Below, one piece after another: positions 48,608 to 58,926 of a DNA stretch of 64,000 nt. Position 1 is the first letter of the stretch; the number at the start of each line of letters is the position of its first letter. A program made the translations under genes and the position numbers. The notes under the pieces are model-generated. The model did no database searches. It was given only the letters and a program-made list of their open reading frames with translations, and was not told where the DNA came from. This DNA comes from Candidatus Cloacimonadota bacterium (lineage in GTDB: Bacteria; Cloacimonadota; Cloacimonadia; Cloacimonadales; WRIO01), in NCBI GenBank assembly GCA_009777575.1, contig WRLO01000003.1, positions 1 through 64,000 of the forward strand. Reading direction: 5' to 3'.

Positions 48608-50422
48608 ATGATTGAAATTTTAGGTGATTTTAAAAGAACCCACTATTGTGGGGATTTAAACAGCTCATTCAACGGAACTGAAGTTACATTAATGGGTTGG
48701 GTTAATAAAAGACGTGATCTAGGTGGTTTGATATTTATTGATCTGCGTGATATAAAAGGGATAGTGCAATGTGTTTTTCATCCTCCAGCTACTTCCCAAG
48801 AGAATCCAAATGATATAAAAAATGAGATTGATATTTATGAAAAAGCAAAGGATGTCCGCAATGAATATGTACTTGCTATCAGAGGAAAGGTAGCGCCGCG
48901 AGACACAAAAAATCTTAATAAAAATATGCCTACTGGTGAAATAGAGGTCATTGTCAATGCAATAAAAATCTTAAATGTCTCAGAACCTATGCCTATCCAA
49001 CTTAATGAAAATGTCATGGCTGAAGAAGATTTGAGACTTCAGTATAGGTATTTAGACCTAAGAAGAGAAAAACTTCAAAAAAATCTTATCATTAGACATA
49101 AAATGGTCTACAAAATAAGAGAGTTCCTTTATCAAAAAGATTTTTCTGAAATTGAGACACCCATCCTCATGAAAAGCACTCCTGAAGGTGCTAGAGATTA
49201 TTTAGTTCCAAGTCGTGTCCATCCAGGGAAGTTTTTTGCTTTACCTCAATCACCTCAGATTTATAAACAATTATTAATGATAGGTGGCATGGATAGGTAT
49301 TTTCAGATAGCTCGCTGTTTCAGAGATGAAGATTTGAGAGCAGATAGACAACCTGAATTTACTCAATTGGATATCGAGATGAGTTATGTAAATCAAGAGG
49401 ACATATTAAACATTATGGAAGAGCTTTTTAGATATGTGTGGAAAGAAACTATTAATGTAGAAATCCCTATTCCTTTTCCGAGATTTACTTATCAAGAAGC
49501 AATGAATAAATACGGCAGTGATAAACCAGATATACGTTTTGGTTTAGAACTTCATAACATCACCCATCTATTTGATAAAACAGAGTTTGAGGTATTTAAA
49601 AAAGCTATCGAAAATAAATTTTCTATTCGTTGCATCGTGGTTCCAAATTGTGCTAATTTTACAAGAAAGCAAATAGACGGTTTAACAGATTTAGCCAAAC
49701 ATCTCGGTGCAAAGGGACTTGCTTATACAAAGATATTGAATAATACTCTCGATTCAGGTATTGCAAAATTCCTTTCTGAAGATGAAAAAAATCAAATTAT
49801 CAAATTTTTAAATGTTTCAGAAGGTGATCTCATTCTTTATGCAGCTGACTCAGATAAACTATCTTTTAAAGTCCTTGCCGGTATCAGAAATCAAATAGCC
49901 AAAGATTTAAATCTTATCAACAACAACGATTTTGCTTTTTGCTGGATTACAGATTTTCCTTTATTTGACTACAATGCAGAAGAAAATAGATGGGAGCCAG
50001 CCCACCACATGTTCACATTACCCAAGGATGAGCATTTATGCTTTCTTGACGAACCAACAAAATATGGAGAAATTCAGGGACAACTATATGATATGGTTTG
50101 CAATGGTATGGAGTTATCATCTGGTAGCATTAGATGCCATTCTCTTGATATTCAAAAGAAAATATTTAATGTTCTTGGTTTTGAAGAAAAAGACTTACAT
50201 GATAGATTTGGATTTTTCTTAAATGCCTTAAAATATGGGACACCGCCACATGGAGGAATAGCTCCCGGTATTGATAGAATGGTTATGCTTTTGACCCAAG
50301 CTGAGTCGATTAGAGATGTTATTGCCTTTCCCAAAACTTTAAAGGCTGTTGACTTAATGAGTCAAGCACCAGCAGAGGTCTCAGAAAGACAGATGCAGGA
50401 ACTAGGGCTGAAATTTAGATAA
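48608..50422 (+). CDS. aspS: Aspartyl-tRNA synthetase
   Basis: [82 protein letters not shown]. Confidence 0.96.
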   Translation: MIEILGDFKRTHYCGDLNSSFNGTEVTLMGWVNKRRDLGGLIFIDLRDIKGIVQCVFHPPATSQENPNDIKNEIDIYEKAKDVRNEYVLAIRGKVAPRDTKNLNKNMPTGEIEVIVNAIKILNVSEPMPIQLNENVMAEEDLRLQYRYLDLRREKLQKNLIIRHKMVYKIREFLYQKDFSEIETPILMKSTPEGARDYLVPSRVHPGKFFALPQSPQIYKQLLMIGGMDRYFQIARCFRDEDLRADRQPEFTQLDIEMSYVNQEDILNIMEELFRYVWKETINVEIPIPFPRFTYQEAMNKYGSDKPDIRFGLELHNITHLFDKTEFEVFKKAIENKFSIRCIVVPNCANFTRKQIDGLTDLAKHLGAKGLAYTKILNNTLDSGIAKFLSEDEKNQIIKFLNVSEGDLILYAADSDKLSFKVLAGIRNQIAKDLNLINNNDFAFCWITDFPLFDYNAEENRWEPAHHMFTLPKDEHLCFLDEPTKYGEIQGQLYDMVCNGMELSSGSIRCHSLDIQKKIFNVLGFEEKDLHDRFGFFLNALKYGTPPHGGIAPGIDRMVMLLTQAESIRDVIAFPKTLKAVDLMSQAPAEVSERQMQELGLKFR

Positions 50423-51003
50423 TGAGAAAAATAGCTATACTTTCTAGTGGTAAAAGCAGAGGATCAAATTTTCTTGCGATTTATGACTATATAAAGATAA
50501 AAAGTCTGCCAATATCTATTGAATATCTCATTGTTACAGACAAATCTGCACCTATTGTTAAAATTGCTTTAGACAGAGGAATTGCAATAAAATATTTTGA
50601 AGAATCAAAGAAAAAAATAAATGATTTCTTGTTAGATATTATTACTCAAAACCCTGTAGATTTGATAGTTTTAGCTGGTTTTATGAGAAAACTTAGTTCG
50701 GCTTTTTTTCAAAATATAAAAATTGTCGTCATTAATGTTCATCCTGCTTTACTACCAAAATATGGTGGAAAAGGGATGTATGGCATGAATGTTCATAAAG
50801 CAGTATTTGAGGCAGAAGAAAAAGTCTCAGGAGCTACTATTCATATTGTTGATGAACTTTATGACAATGGCTTTATTCTTTGTCAAAAAGAATGTGATAT
50901 TTCAATGTGTAAATCTCCAGATGATATCGCTAAGATTGTTTTAAGGATAGAACACGAGATTTATCCAAAAACTATTGAAAAAATTCTTTTTTCTGAAATT
51001 TAA
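50422..51003 (+). CDS. purN: Phosphoribosylglycinamide formyltransferase
   Basis: IAILSSGKSRGSNFLAIYDYIK; VDLIVLAGFMRKLSSAF; VINVHPALLPKYGGKGMYG; ATIHIVDELYDNG. Confidence 0.92.
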   Translation: MRKIAILSSGKSRGSNFLAIYDYIKIKSLPISIEYLIVTDKSAPIVKIALDRGIAIKYFEESKKKINDFLLDIITQNPVDLIVLAGFMRKLSSAFFQNIKIVVINVHPALLPKYGGKGMYGMNVHKAVFEAEEKVSGATIHIVDELYDNGFILCQKECDISMCKSPDDIAKIVLRIEHEIYPKTIEKILFSEI

Positions 51004-51017
51004 AGGTAAGTGTTTAA

Positions 51018-52025
51018 ATGCCAACTACAAAAAAGAGAATACTTGTCATAACCACGGGTGGAACAATAGCTATGAAATACGAAAAAGATACGGGTGTTGT
51101 TCCTTGCAATGAATTAATGGAGTTTTTAAAATCCTTTTCTCAATTGAGCGAGGTTGCAGATATTGATGTATATGAGTTTTCCAATATTCCTAGTCCTCAT
51201 ATGACACCAGAAATGATGTTTAATTTAGCTAAATATCTTGATGATATCATTGAATCATCTAATGGAGATACACAGTCTCTTCAAATTTCTGACTATGATG
51301 GAGCTGTCATTACACATGGTACTGACACCCTTGAAGAAACTGCTTTTTTGCTTGATTTAGTATTAACTACTAGAAAACCTGTAGTCTTAACTGCAGCTAT
51401 GAGAAGTGGCAATGACATTGGTTTGGATGGACCAAGAAATATTATTGGTGCTGTCAGAGTTGCAGCTCATGCAAACTCTATAGATAAAGGTGTGTTAGTT
51501 GTTATGAATGACGAAATTCATACTGCTCGCGATGTATTAAAAGCTGACACTGGAAGAGTAAATTCTTTTGAATCGCCCGGATATGGTGCTATTGGATATG
51601 TTGATACTGACGATGTGATCTATCATCGACAGATTTTGGTTAGAGAAAATGTTTGGACAGATAAAATTAATTCAAATGTTGACTTGATAAAAGCCACTTC
51701 TGGAATTGATGACAGATATATTCGTTCTTCTATTGAAAATGGTGCCGCTGGTATAGTTATTGAGGCTTTTGGTAAGGGAAATTTACCACCTAACATGATT
51801 CCGTCAATCCAAAAAGCGATTTCATTAAATATTGTTGTTGTTGTTGTTTCAAGAGTGAATACTGGAAGAGTTTTACCTGAATATGGATATTTAGGGGGGG
51901 GGAAAGATTTAGAAAATTATGGGGTGATTTTAGGGGGAGATCTAAAGGGACCAAAAGCTCGTATCAAACTAATGTGCCTATTAGGAAAATATGATGATGT
52001 TGATAAGATAAAAAAATTCTTTTAG
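51018..52025 (+). CDS. L-asparaginase
   Basis: RILVITTGGTIAMKYEKDTG; DGAVITHGTDTLEETAFLLDL; GYLGGGKDLENYGVILGGDLKGPKARIKLM. Confidence 0.92.
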   Translation: MPTTKKRILVITTGGTIAMKYEKDTGVVPCNELMEFLKSFSQLSEVADIDVYEFSNIPSPHMTPEMMFNLAKYLDDIIESSNGDTQSLQISDYDGAVITHGTDTLEETAFLLDLVLTTRKPVVLTAAMRSGNDIGLDGPRNIIGAVRVAAHANSIDKGVLVVMNDEIHTARDVLKADTGRVNSFESPGYGAIGYVDTDDVIYHRQILVRENVWTDKINSNVDLIKATSGIDDRYIRSSIENGAAGIVIEAFGKGNLPPNMIPSIQKAISLNIVVVVVSRVNTGRVLPEYGYLGGGKDLENYGVILGGDLKGPKARIKLMCLLGKYDDVDKIKKFF

Positions 52026-52040
52026 GATTTGTCACCCTTT

Positions 52041-52160
52041 GTTAGGGGGGGCAGGGGGTAATGCTTGCAACTTAGCGGGATTTTATTTCTTAGTGCCAAT
52101 CTCCGATTGGCTTTTTATACGAGTTTATGGCAATCGGAGATTGCAACTACAGGTTTTTAA
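52041..52160. repeat. Dispersed REP-like element with paired hairpins and G8-CA-G5 tract
   Basis: CAATCTCCGATTG (52097-52109) and its reverse complement CAATCGGAGATTG (52131-52143); G8-CA-G5 at 52045-52058. Confidence 0.75.
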
Positions 52161-52337
52161 ACAACTTAAGTTGATAGCATTGGAGCAGGGTGAGAATTTT
52201 GAAGTTACAGGTTACCATGATAAATCGATACTTTTAATAAAATTTTCCATAAAAAATAAGGGGATTACATATTTTGCTTGACAGATAAGCTTTTTTATTT
52301 TTTTTGGTAAAATCAATAAAAAAAATCAATATTTGGA

Positions 52338-54335
52338 GTGAAAATGGTTAATAAAAAACGATCAATTTACTTTTTTTTAATGCTTTTTGTAGCATTATTT
52401 GTCAGTTCGTGTAGTACAGACAAATCGACAGAGTTGCCCCCGGAGACAGCTGCGGTGACGATACTTTTGTCCACATCAGATGGAGGTTCAGCTATCGGGG
52501 CTACGGTTTTATTGGAAAATCACAACGCAGTGGATAGATATCAGCTAACTGCTACATCGTCAGAGGTTGTATTTCCGGAAATAGTTTATGGGACATATAA
52601 TTTGATAATTCGTCATATAGGTTATGTAGATTATATCCAAGGTCCTTTTGCAGTCCAGTCAAATTCTACTACCCGTTATACAACTCTTATGTCTAACGAA
52701 GGTGATTTACTAACTGGGACATTAAGCATTGCTCTATCAACTGACAATCAAGGCTCAGTTGTTGGCGCAGCAGTGCGTTTGAATCATCAAAATGGTGTAA
52801 ATAATTACTTCCAAACTGCTACAGGTAATACAGTAGTATTCTCTGAAGTAACATATGGAATTTATGAAGTAGTGGTCGAACATATTGGCTATAAAAATTT
52901 TGTTTATAGCCCTATACTAGTTCAAACCACCTCAGTAAATCATGCAATTGAGCTGATTTCAGACGGAACAGAACCACCTCCTCATACAGCTATTGTCAAC
53001 ATCAATCTTTCAACAAATGATGGAGGTTCTGTTATAGGTTCGATCATATTACTGGAAAACCATGACGGCGTGACCTCATACCACCAGTCTGCTGCTGGTT
53101 CAGATGTTGTCTTTACAGGAGTAAATTATGGAACCTATAGCGTTATTATACGACATACAGGTTACAACGACTATATCCATAGTCCTTTTCTAATCCAATC
53201 AAGCACAGTAAATCATGCAGCAATCCTAGTTTCTGCTGGTGATTTAACATCAACAGTAACTATACATCTATCAACTGATGATGGAGGTTCAGTTATGTGG
53301 GCATTAGTCATATTAGAAAACCATAATGGCATAAATACATACACGAGAACAGCTACTAGCGATGTATTAACATTCGTGGACATTCCTTTTGGAATTTATA
53401 CTTTGATAGTCAATCATACCGGTTATGAGAGCTATTCATTTAATCCTCTAAATGTAGATTCAAGTAGTATCAGCCATTCATTAACCCTAATCTCAGAAGG
53501 TGGTGGTGATTTAACGGCAAGTGTTAGAATAAATCTCTCCACAAGCGATGGAGGTTCTATATTTGGTGCTAATGTAAAGTTAGAAAATCAAAACGGAACA
53601 GAGATTTATCAACAAACCGCCACAAATTCAGAAGTACTCTTCTCTGAAGTAGTTTATGGCACTTATAAAGTGAATGTTTTACATACAGGTTATCAAGAAT
53701 ATACTCATAACAATCTGATTGTTGAGTCAGAATCTGTAGAACATGAAGTATATCTTGTATCAACCAGCATAGGTATTGGTGATAAAATCACTTTTGGAAT
53801 TTATGATTGGGTTGTCCTTGATATACAAGATGGTAAGGCATTGATAATGTGTGAAAATCTCACAGAACAGCGTCTTTATCACCATACCAATACTGAGGTT
53901 ACATGGGAAAGTAGTAGCCTTCGCGCGTATTTAAATGGAGAATTTTTTAATTCTGCTGCTTTCAGTAATAACGATAGATCTCGTATAGTTGAAGTAAACA
54001 ATATAAATGGAAACAATCAATGGTATGGGACAAATGGCGGTGCCAATACAAACGACAGGATTTTCATTCTGAGTGTAGCTCAGGTAGTTCATTATTTTGG
54101 AGATAGTGGACAATTGGATGACAGGCCTTTGGGTGTATGGTATATTGATGATCAATTTAGCCAGAATCGTATAGCGACATTAAATGCCACCCCGGCCTCA
54201 TGGTGGTTGCGTTCACCTGGCGATAATCAGCTTCGAGCTATATATGTGCACCATGCAGGCAATATTTTTATGGATGGTTATAATGTAAGTAGCGAAAGCC
54301 TCGGGGTTCGCCCAGCATTATGGTTGGAATGGTAG
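52338..54335 (+). CDS. Lipoprotein with five tandem beta-sandwich-like repeats and a C-terminal DUF6273-like domain
   Basis: FLMLFVALFVSSCSTD lipobox; five copies of (I)xLSTxDGGSxxGAxVxLENHNGVxxYxxTAT...VxYGTYxVxIxHxGYxxYxxxP; C-term GDKITFGIYDWVVLDIQDGKALIM...WWLRSPGDNQLRAIYV...GVRPALWLEW. Confidence 0.8.
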   Translation: MKMVNKKRSIYFFLMLFVALFVSSCSTDKSTELPPETAAVTILLSTSDGGSAIGATVLLENHNAVDRYQLTATSSEVVFPEIVYGTYNLIIRHIGYVDYIQGPFAVQSNSTTRYTTLMSNEGDLLTGTLSIALSTDNQGSVVGAAVRLNHQNGVNNYFQTATGNTVVFSEVTYGIYEVVVEHIGYKNFVYSPILVQTTSVNHAIELISDGTEPPPHTAIVNINLSTNDGGSVIGSIILLENHDGVTSYHQSAAGSDVVFTGVNYGTYSVIIRHTGYNDYIHSPFLIQSSTVNHAAILVSAGDLTSTVTIHLSTDDGGSVMWALVILENHNGINTYTRTATSDVLTFVDIPFGIYTLIVNHTGYESYSFNPLNVDSSSISHSLTLISEGGGDLTASVRINLSTSDGGSIFGANVKLENQNGTEIYQQTATNSEVLFSEVVYGTYKVNVLHTGYQEYTHNNLIVESESVEHEVYLVSTSIGIGDKITFGIYDWVVLDIQDGKALIMCENLTEQRLYHHTNTEVTWESSSLRAYLNGEFFNSAAFSNNDRSRIVEVNNINGNNQWYGTNGGANTNDRIFILSVAQVVHYFGDSGQLDDRPLGVWYIDDQFSQNRIATLNATPASWWLRSPGDNQLRAIYVHHAGNIFMDGYNVSSESLGVRPALWLEW

Positions 54336-54501
54336 TTTTTTATCTAATTTGCACTATAAATAATTATTTTTTCAGATTTTTTAAAAAGCTGTATATAAGT
54401 AGTTTTCAGACTTTTTTAGTCGATTTTTTAAAAAATAATTGACAAAAAAGAGAAAAAAAAATTATTTGTTCAAGATTAATTTTAATAGAAAGGAGTAGAG
54501 G

Positions 54502-54930
54502 ATGAAAACTCTGACACCAAAACCTTGTGATATCAAGCGGGGTTGGTATTTGATCGATGCTTCAGAGCAGACTTTGGGTAGATTATCAACAAAGGTTGCT
54601 CACATACTTAAAGGGAAAAACAAGACCTATTATGTTCCGCATTTGGATTGTGGAGATTTTGTCATTATAATCAATGCAGACAAGGTAGTTTTGACAGGTA
54701 GTAAAGAGCTTCAAAAAGAATATCAAAGTTATAGCGGTTATCCAGGTGGTTTGAAAAGGATCCCATATAAGCGGATGTTATCAGAACGACCTGAAAATGT
54801 GATATTCAAGGCAGTTAAAGGTATGTTGCCCAAGAATTCATTGGGACGACAAATGATTAAGAAACTAAAAATTTATATTGAGGACACACATCCACATAGT
54901 GCTCAAAAGCCGGAAATGTTGTCTGTATAG
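54502..54930 (+). CDS. rplM: 50S ribosomal protein L13
   Basis: RGWYLIDASEQTLGRLSTKVAHILKGKNKTYYVPHLDCGDFVIIINADKVVLTGSK. Confidence 0.96.
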   Translation: MKTLTPKPCDIKRGWYLIDASEQTLGRLSTKVAHILKGKNKTYYVPHLDCGDFVIIINADKVVLTGSKELQKEYQSYSGYPGGLKRIPYKRMLSERPENVIFKAVKGMLPKNSLGRQMIKKLKIYIEDTHPHSAQKPEMLSV

Positions 54931-54941
54931 GAGGAAATTGA

Positions 54942-55328
54942 ATGCTATTTTTTGATGCCGTAGGAAGAAGAAAGACTTCCGTAGCAAGAGTGATAATCAC
55001 TCCTGGAACTGGAAAACGTATCATCAATACATTGCCTATGAAAAAATATCTTGCCAGAGAAATATTGGAAATGGTTGTTGAACAGCCTTTTGAGATAGTT
55101 CAAATGGGTGATAAATTTGACTTAAAAGTCAATGTATTTGGTGGTGGTTTATCAAGTCAAGCAGGTGCTATCCGTCATGGAATAAGCAGAGCTTTGGTTA
55201 AATTTGATGAAACTCTTAAACCAGCTTTAAAAGCGAGAGGTCTATTAACTCGTGATCCAAGAATGGTTGAAAGAAAGAAACCAGGAAGACCTAAAGCTCG
55301 TAAAAGATTCCAATTCTCAAAACGTTAA
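54942..55328 (+). CDS. rpsI: 30S ribosomal protein S9
   Basis: AVGRRKTSVARVIITPGTGKRIIN; LTRDPRMVERKKPGRPKARKRFQFSKR. Confidence 0.96.
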   Translation: MLFFDAVGRRKTSVARVIITPGTGKRIINTLPMKKYLAREILEMVVEQPFEIVQMGDKFDLKVNVFGGGLSSQAGAIRHGISRALVKFDETLKPALKARGLLTRDPRMVERKKPGRPKARKRFQFSKR

Positions 55329-55647
55329 TTTAGAGTGAGAAATGTGACAATCGTCCATAATAAATCCCGAAAAAATAGGGAGTACAATGCAATGCGGAGT
55401 TGCAAGGCGGTGTTTTCAAAAGAAATTCACTATGTCGTTTTATATATTTGCTAACTATTTATGGTTACTGCTAGATATTTAACCCCACAGAAGATAGAAT
55501 TATGAAAACTGAATTGCGTATATCTGCATTGTTAAAAAAAACCGTAAACATGATAATTTTGGTAGAAAGTGATAAATTTGAATTTTCGGATAAAACACTG
55601 AGGAAAAAAAAAATTAACTCTACCAACCTTAGAAGGAGATTATTTTT

Positions 55648-56466
55648 ATGTCAGTAGTGACAATGAAACAATTGCTTGAAGCAGGGGTTCATTTCGGTCA
55701 TCAGACCCATAAATGGAATCCCAAGATGAAAAAATATATATTTATCAAGAGAAATGGTATTCATATTCTTGATTTAAAACAAACCGTTGATGCTATCAAT
55801 ACAGCATACAATCAGGTTAAAATAGTTGCCGGTAGAGGAGAACAAGTTCTCTTCGTTGGAACAAAAAAGCAAGCACAAGAAGCTGTGAAAGAAGCTGCAA
55901 TCAAATCAAATTCAAACTATGTGAATTTTCGTTGGTATGGTGGAATGCTCACAAATATGTCAACAATCCGCCGAACAGTAGAAAAAATGACATATTACGA
56001 ACAAATAGTCGAAGACGGAACGATAAATTCCTACACAAAACTCGAGCAAATCAAGATGAGAAGAGAATATATCAAGATAGAACGTTCTTTAGGTGGAATC
56101 AGAAAAATGGATTCTTTACCGGGTGTAGTTGTTGTAGTAGACACAAATTATGAGCATATAGCAGTGCATGAGGCCCGTCTCTTAGGTATTCCAATCATAG
56201 GCATGGTAGACACAAATTGCAACCCTGATGTAGCCGACTTTGTAATTCCTTCAAACGATGATGCTATCCGAGCAATCGATTTGATAATAGGAATAATGGC
56301 TCAAGCAGTAGTTGATGGTAGACAAACCTTGATGGAAGGTGCTTATGATTATGTAGACAAGACCATTCCTATAATGGATGTTGCTATTGGAGAAGCTTAC
56401 CATATCGAAGAAGAGATAGATATCGAGAGTTTAATTAAAGACATAAATCTAGAAACAAAGGATTAA
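55648..56466 (+). CDS. rpsB: 30S ribosomal protein S2
   Basis: MKQLLEAGVHFGHQTHKWNPKMKKYIFIKRNGIHILDLKQTV. Confidence 0.97.
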   Translation: MSVVTMKQLLEAGVHFGHQTHKWNPKMKKYIFIKRNGIHILDLKQTVDAINTAYNQVKIVAGRGEQVLFVGTKKQAQEAVKEAAIKSNSNYVNFRWYGGMLTNMSTIRRTVEKMTYYEQIVEDGTINSYTKLEQIKMRREYIKIERSLGGIRKMDSLPGVVVVVDTNYEHIAVHEARLLGIPIIGMVDTNCNPDVADFVIPSNDDAIRAIDLIIGIMAQAVVDGRQTLMEGAYDYVDKTIPIMDVAIGEAYHIEEEIDIESLIKDINLETKD

Positions 56467-56535
56467 ATGTTTTAATTTTGATGAATAACAAAATTATAAA
56501 CAATCCACAACTTATTTCAAAATAAGGAGAAATTA

Positions 56536-57132
56536 ATGGAAATTAACGCAAAATTAGTTAAAGAACTAAGAGATAAAACTGGTGCAGGGATGATGGACTG
56601 CAAAAAGGCATTACAACAATGTGAAGGCGATTTAGAGAAAGCGACAAATTGGCTTCGAGAAAAAGGAATAGCAAAGGCTATATCAAAATCAGATAGAGAT
56701 ACAAAAGAAGGCAGGATTTACTCATATATTCACACCAATTATAAAATAGGTGTGCTTGTAGAAGTCAATTGTGAAACAGACTTTGTGGCAAAAAATGAAC
56801 AATTTGAGGCTTTATGCAAGGATATAGCAATGCACATAGCTGCTTCAAACCCACTGGCAATTAAACCAGAGGACCTTTGTCAAACCTTTATTGAAAATGA
56901 AAAAGAGGTTTTCAGAAATAAAGCTATTAATGAAGGCAAACCGGATTCTGTAGTTCAAAAAATAGTTGATGGACAAGTCCAAAAATTATATAAAGAAAAT
57001 TGCTTGATGATGCAGGAATTTGTTAAAGATCCAAATAAAACAGTCCAAGAAATGATAGCAGAGGCAATAGCGACTATCGGAGAAAACATCCAGATAGCTC
57101 GTTTTACAAGATACATGCTTGGAGAAAATTAA
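56536..57132 (+). CDS. tsf: Elongation factor Ts
   Basis: INAKLVKELRDKTGAGMMDCKKALQQCEGDLEKATNWLREKGIAKA. Confidence 0.97.
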   Translation: MEINAKLVKELRDKTGAGMMDCKKALQQCEGDLEKATNWLREKGIAKAISKSDRDTKEGRIYSYIHTNYKIGVLVEVNCETDFVAKNEQFEALCKDIAMHIAASNPLAIKPEDLCQTFIENEKEVFRNKAINEGKPDSVVQKIVDGQVQKLYKENCLMMQEFVKDPNKTVQEMIAEAIATIGENIQIARFTRYMLGEN

Positions 57133-57145
57133 ACATACCATCACT

Positions 57146-57188
57146 TCCCACCACCTCACACACCGCTAGCGGTATGTGAGTGGTGGGA
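57146..57188. terminator. Long stem-loop between tsf and pyrH (terminator or attenuator-like)
   Basis: TCCCACCA...CTCACA.ACCGCTAGCGGT.TGTGAG.TGGTGGGA. Confidence 0.6.
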
Positions 57189-57232
57189 GCGGGTGGTTTT
57201 TGAAATCTGTTTACATATATCGTATTTCTAAT

Positions 57233-57283
57233 AGCAAACTTTTGAACCTCTCTAACAAAGAGAGGTAAAGTTAAGAGTTTGCT
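57233..57283. ncRNA. Structured leader upstream of pyrH (two nested perfect 8-bp stems)
   Basis: AGCAAACT (57233-57240)/AGTTTGCT (57276-57283) enclosing ACCTCTCT (57246-57253)/AGAGAGGT (57259-57266). Confidence 0.5.
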
Positions 57284-57339
57284 TCCATGAGAGCAGCAAG
57301 AAGTGACCTCAAAAAAACGCTTAGGAGGACATAGTTTCA

Positions 57340-58032
57340 ATGCGTTTGATTTTAAAGTTGAGTGGCGAGTTTTTGTCAGGCGATAAAGGTTTTGGTTTTG
57401 ATGATGCTATCCTTGACCAGCTGACAGATGATATAATCGAAGTTGAAAACTTGGGTTATGAGATTGGAATAGTTCTCGGAGGTGGCAATTTTTTTCGTGG
57501 AAAAGAACTTGCGATGATAGATAGAGCAGCAGCAGACAATGTAGGAATGTTGGCAACAATCCAAAATGCTCTTGTAGTATCAGAAGTTTTGAGACAGAAA
57601 AATCGACAAGTTGAAGTTTATTCTGCCTTTCCCATAGATAAAATTGCTAAATATTTTACATATCAGAGCGCCGAAAAAGCATTAAAAATAAAAAAAATAT
57701 GTTTTTTTAGCGGTGGAACAGGAAACCCTTTTTTCACTACTGATACTGCTGCAATTCTCAAAGCTATCGAATTAAATTGTGATATTGTCTTGAAAGGGAC
57801 AAAAGTTGATGGTGTCTATTCTGATGACCCCAAAATAAATCATAAGGCAGTTTTTATACCTAAAATATCCTATATTGAAGTTTTACAAAAACAATTAAAT
57901 ATAATGGATATGACTGCTTTTTCTCTTGCACGAGATTATAAAATCCCGATAAGGATTTTTAATGTTACTAAAAAAGGTAATATAAAAAAGTCGCTGTTAG
58001 AAAGCGGTGTAGGAACAAATGTGTGCGAATAA
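57340..58032 (+). CDS. pyrH: UMP kinase
   Basis: LILKLSGEFLSGDKGFGFD; IGIVLGGGNFFRGKEL; FFSGGTGNPFFTTDTAAILKAIE. Confidence 0.95.
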   Translation: MRLILKLSGEFLSGDKGFGFDDAILDQLTDDIIEVENLGYEIGIVLGGGNFFRGKELAMIDRAAADNVGMLATIQNALVVSEVLRQKNRQVEVYSAFPIDKIAKYFTYQSAEKALKIKKICFFSGGTGNPFFTTDTAAILKAIELNCDIVLKGTKVDGVYSDDPKINHKAVFIPKISYIEVLQKQLNIMDMTAFSLARDYKIPIRIFNVTKKGNIKKSLLESGVGTNVCE

Positions 58033-58050
58033 AATATAAAGGAGACATTA

Positions 58051-58605
58051 ATGACAGAAGTTTTAAAACAAATTGAAGAAAAAATGGAAAAATCGTTTGA
58101 ATCAATGATTCATCTGTTTAGTAAAACAAGAACTGGGAGAGCTAGTGCTTCAGTGTTGGACGATATAAAAGTAAATTATTATGGTGCTCCAACTCCAGTT
58201 AAACAACTATCAAATGTGAATATTCCGGAACCAAGAATGATTACTATACAACCATATGATAAAACAACCCTTGGGGAAATCGAAAAGGCAATATTAGCTG
58301 CAAATCTTGGTATCACTCCTGAAAACGATGGTAATATAATCAGGCTTCCTTTTCCAGCTCTTACCGAAGAAAAAAGAAAAGATATCGTAAAACAAGTAAA
58401 AAAACTAGCTGAAGACACGAAAGTAGCAATTCGAAACATCAGAAGAGACCAAAATGAAATAGTCAAAAAAATGAAAAAGGATAGCGAAATAACTGAAGAT
58501 CAAGAAAAAAAAGCATTAGACGAAATCCAAAAATCAACTGATAAATGGATTACCAAAATTGATGAGGTTACTAAAAATAAGGAAAAAGAGATTTTAGAAG
58601 TTTAG
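58051..58605 (+). CDS. frr: Ribosome recycling factor
   Basis: FSKTRTGRASASVLDDIKVNYYGAPTPVKQLSNVNIPEPRMITIQPYD. Confidence 0.96.
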   Translation: MTEVLKQIEEKMEKSFESMIHLFSKTRTGRASASVLDDIKVNYYGAPTPVKQLSNVNIPEPRMITIQPYDKTTLGEIEKAILAANLGITPENDGNIIRLPFPALTEEKRKDIVKQVKKLAEDTKVAIRNIRRDQNEIVKKMKKDSEITEDQEKKALDEIQKSTDKWITKIDEVTKNKEKEILEV

Positions 58606-58611
58606 GTAGTC

Positions 58612-58926
58612 ATGATGTTTTCAAACAATATACGCATAATTTATATGTATACAGTGTGTTTTATCACCTTAATGATGGCAATAGGTGGTATCATAGCCAC
58701 AGTAAGTAGCTTGGCAAATCTTTATTTTCCTGATGTTCCGATTCATTATCAGATGTCCGAGCCAGAAGAGTTTAGGTTGGCTGAAGCGAGAATAGAAAAT
58801 CAACGGATCAGAAGCATAAGAAATATTTTTAACTCTTCAATAGTATGGATAATAGCGATTCCTGTATTTACATTACACTGGAAGCAGATACCCAAGGATG
58901 AGATTACCCTTGATTGCAATGATTAG
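58612..58926 (+). CDS. Small two-TM membrane protein (paralog of next ORF)
   Basis: IRIIYMYTVCFITLMMAIGGIIATVSSLANLYFPD. Confidence 0.65.
   Translation: MMFSNNIRIIYMYTVCFITLMMAIGGIIATVSSLANLYFPDVPIHYQMSEPEEFRLAEARIENQRIRSIRNIFNSSIVWIIAIPVFTLHWKQIPKDEITLDCND

Noticed and set aside
51894-51902. G9 tract in asparaginase as an inserted repeat
   Set aside because: Encodes the conserved GYLGGGKDL segment, so it is native sequence; kept only as a slippage candidate
52039-52281. 80-aa ORF after the asparaginase
   Set aside because: Made from a G-rich, hairpin-rich repeat element; no protein-like conservation visible
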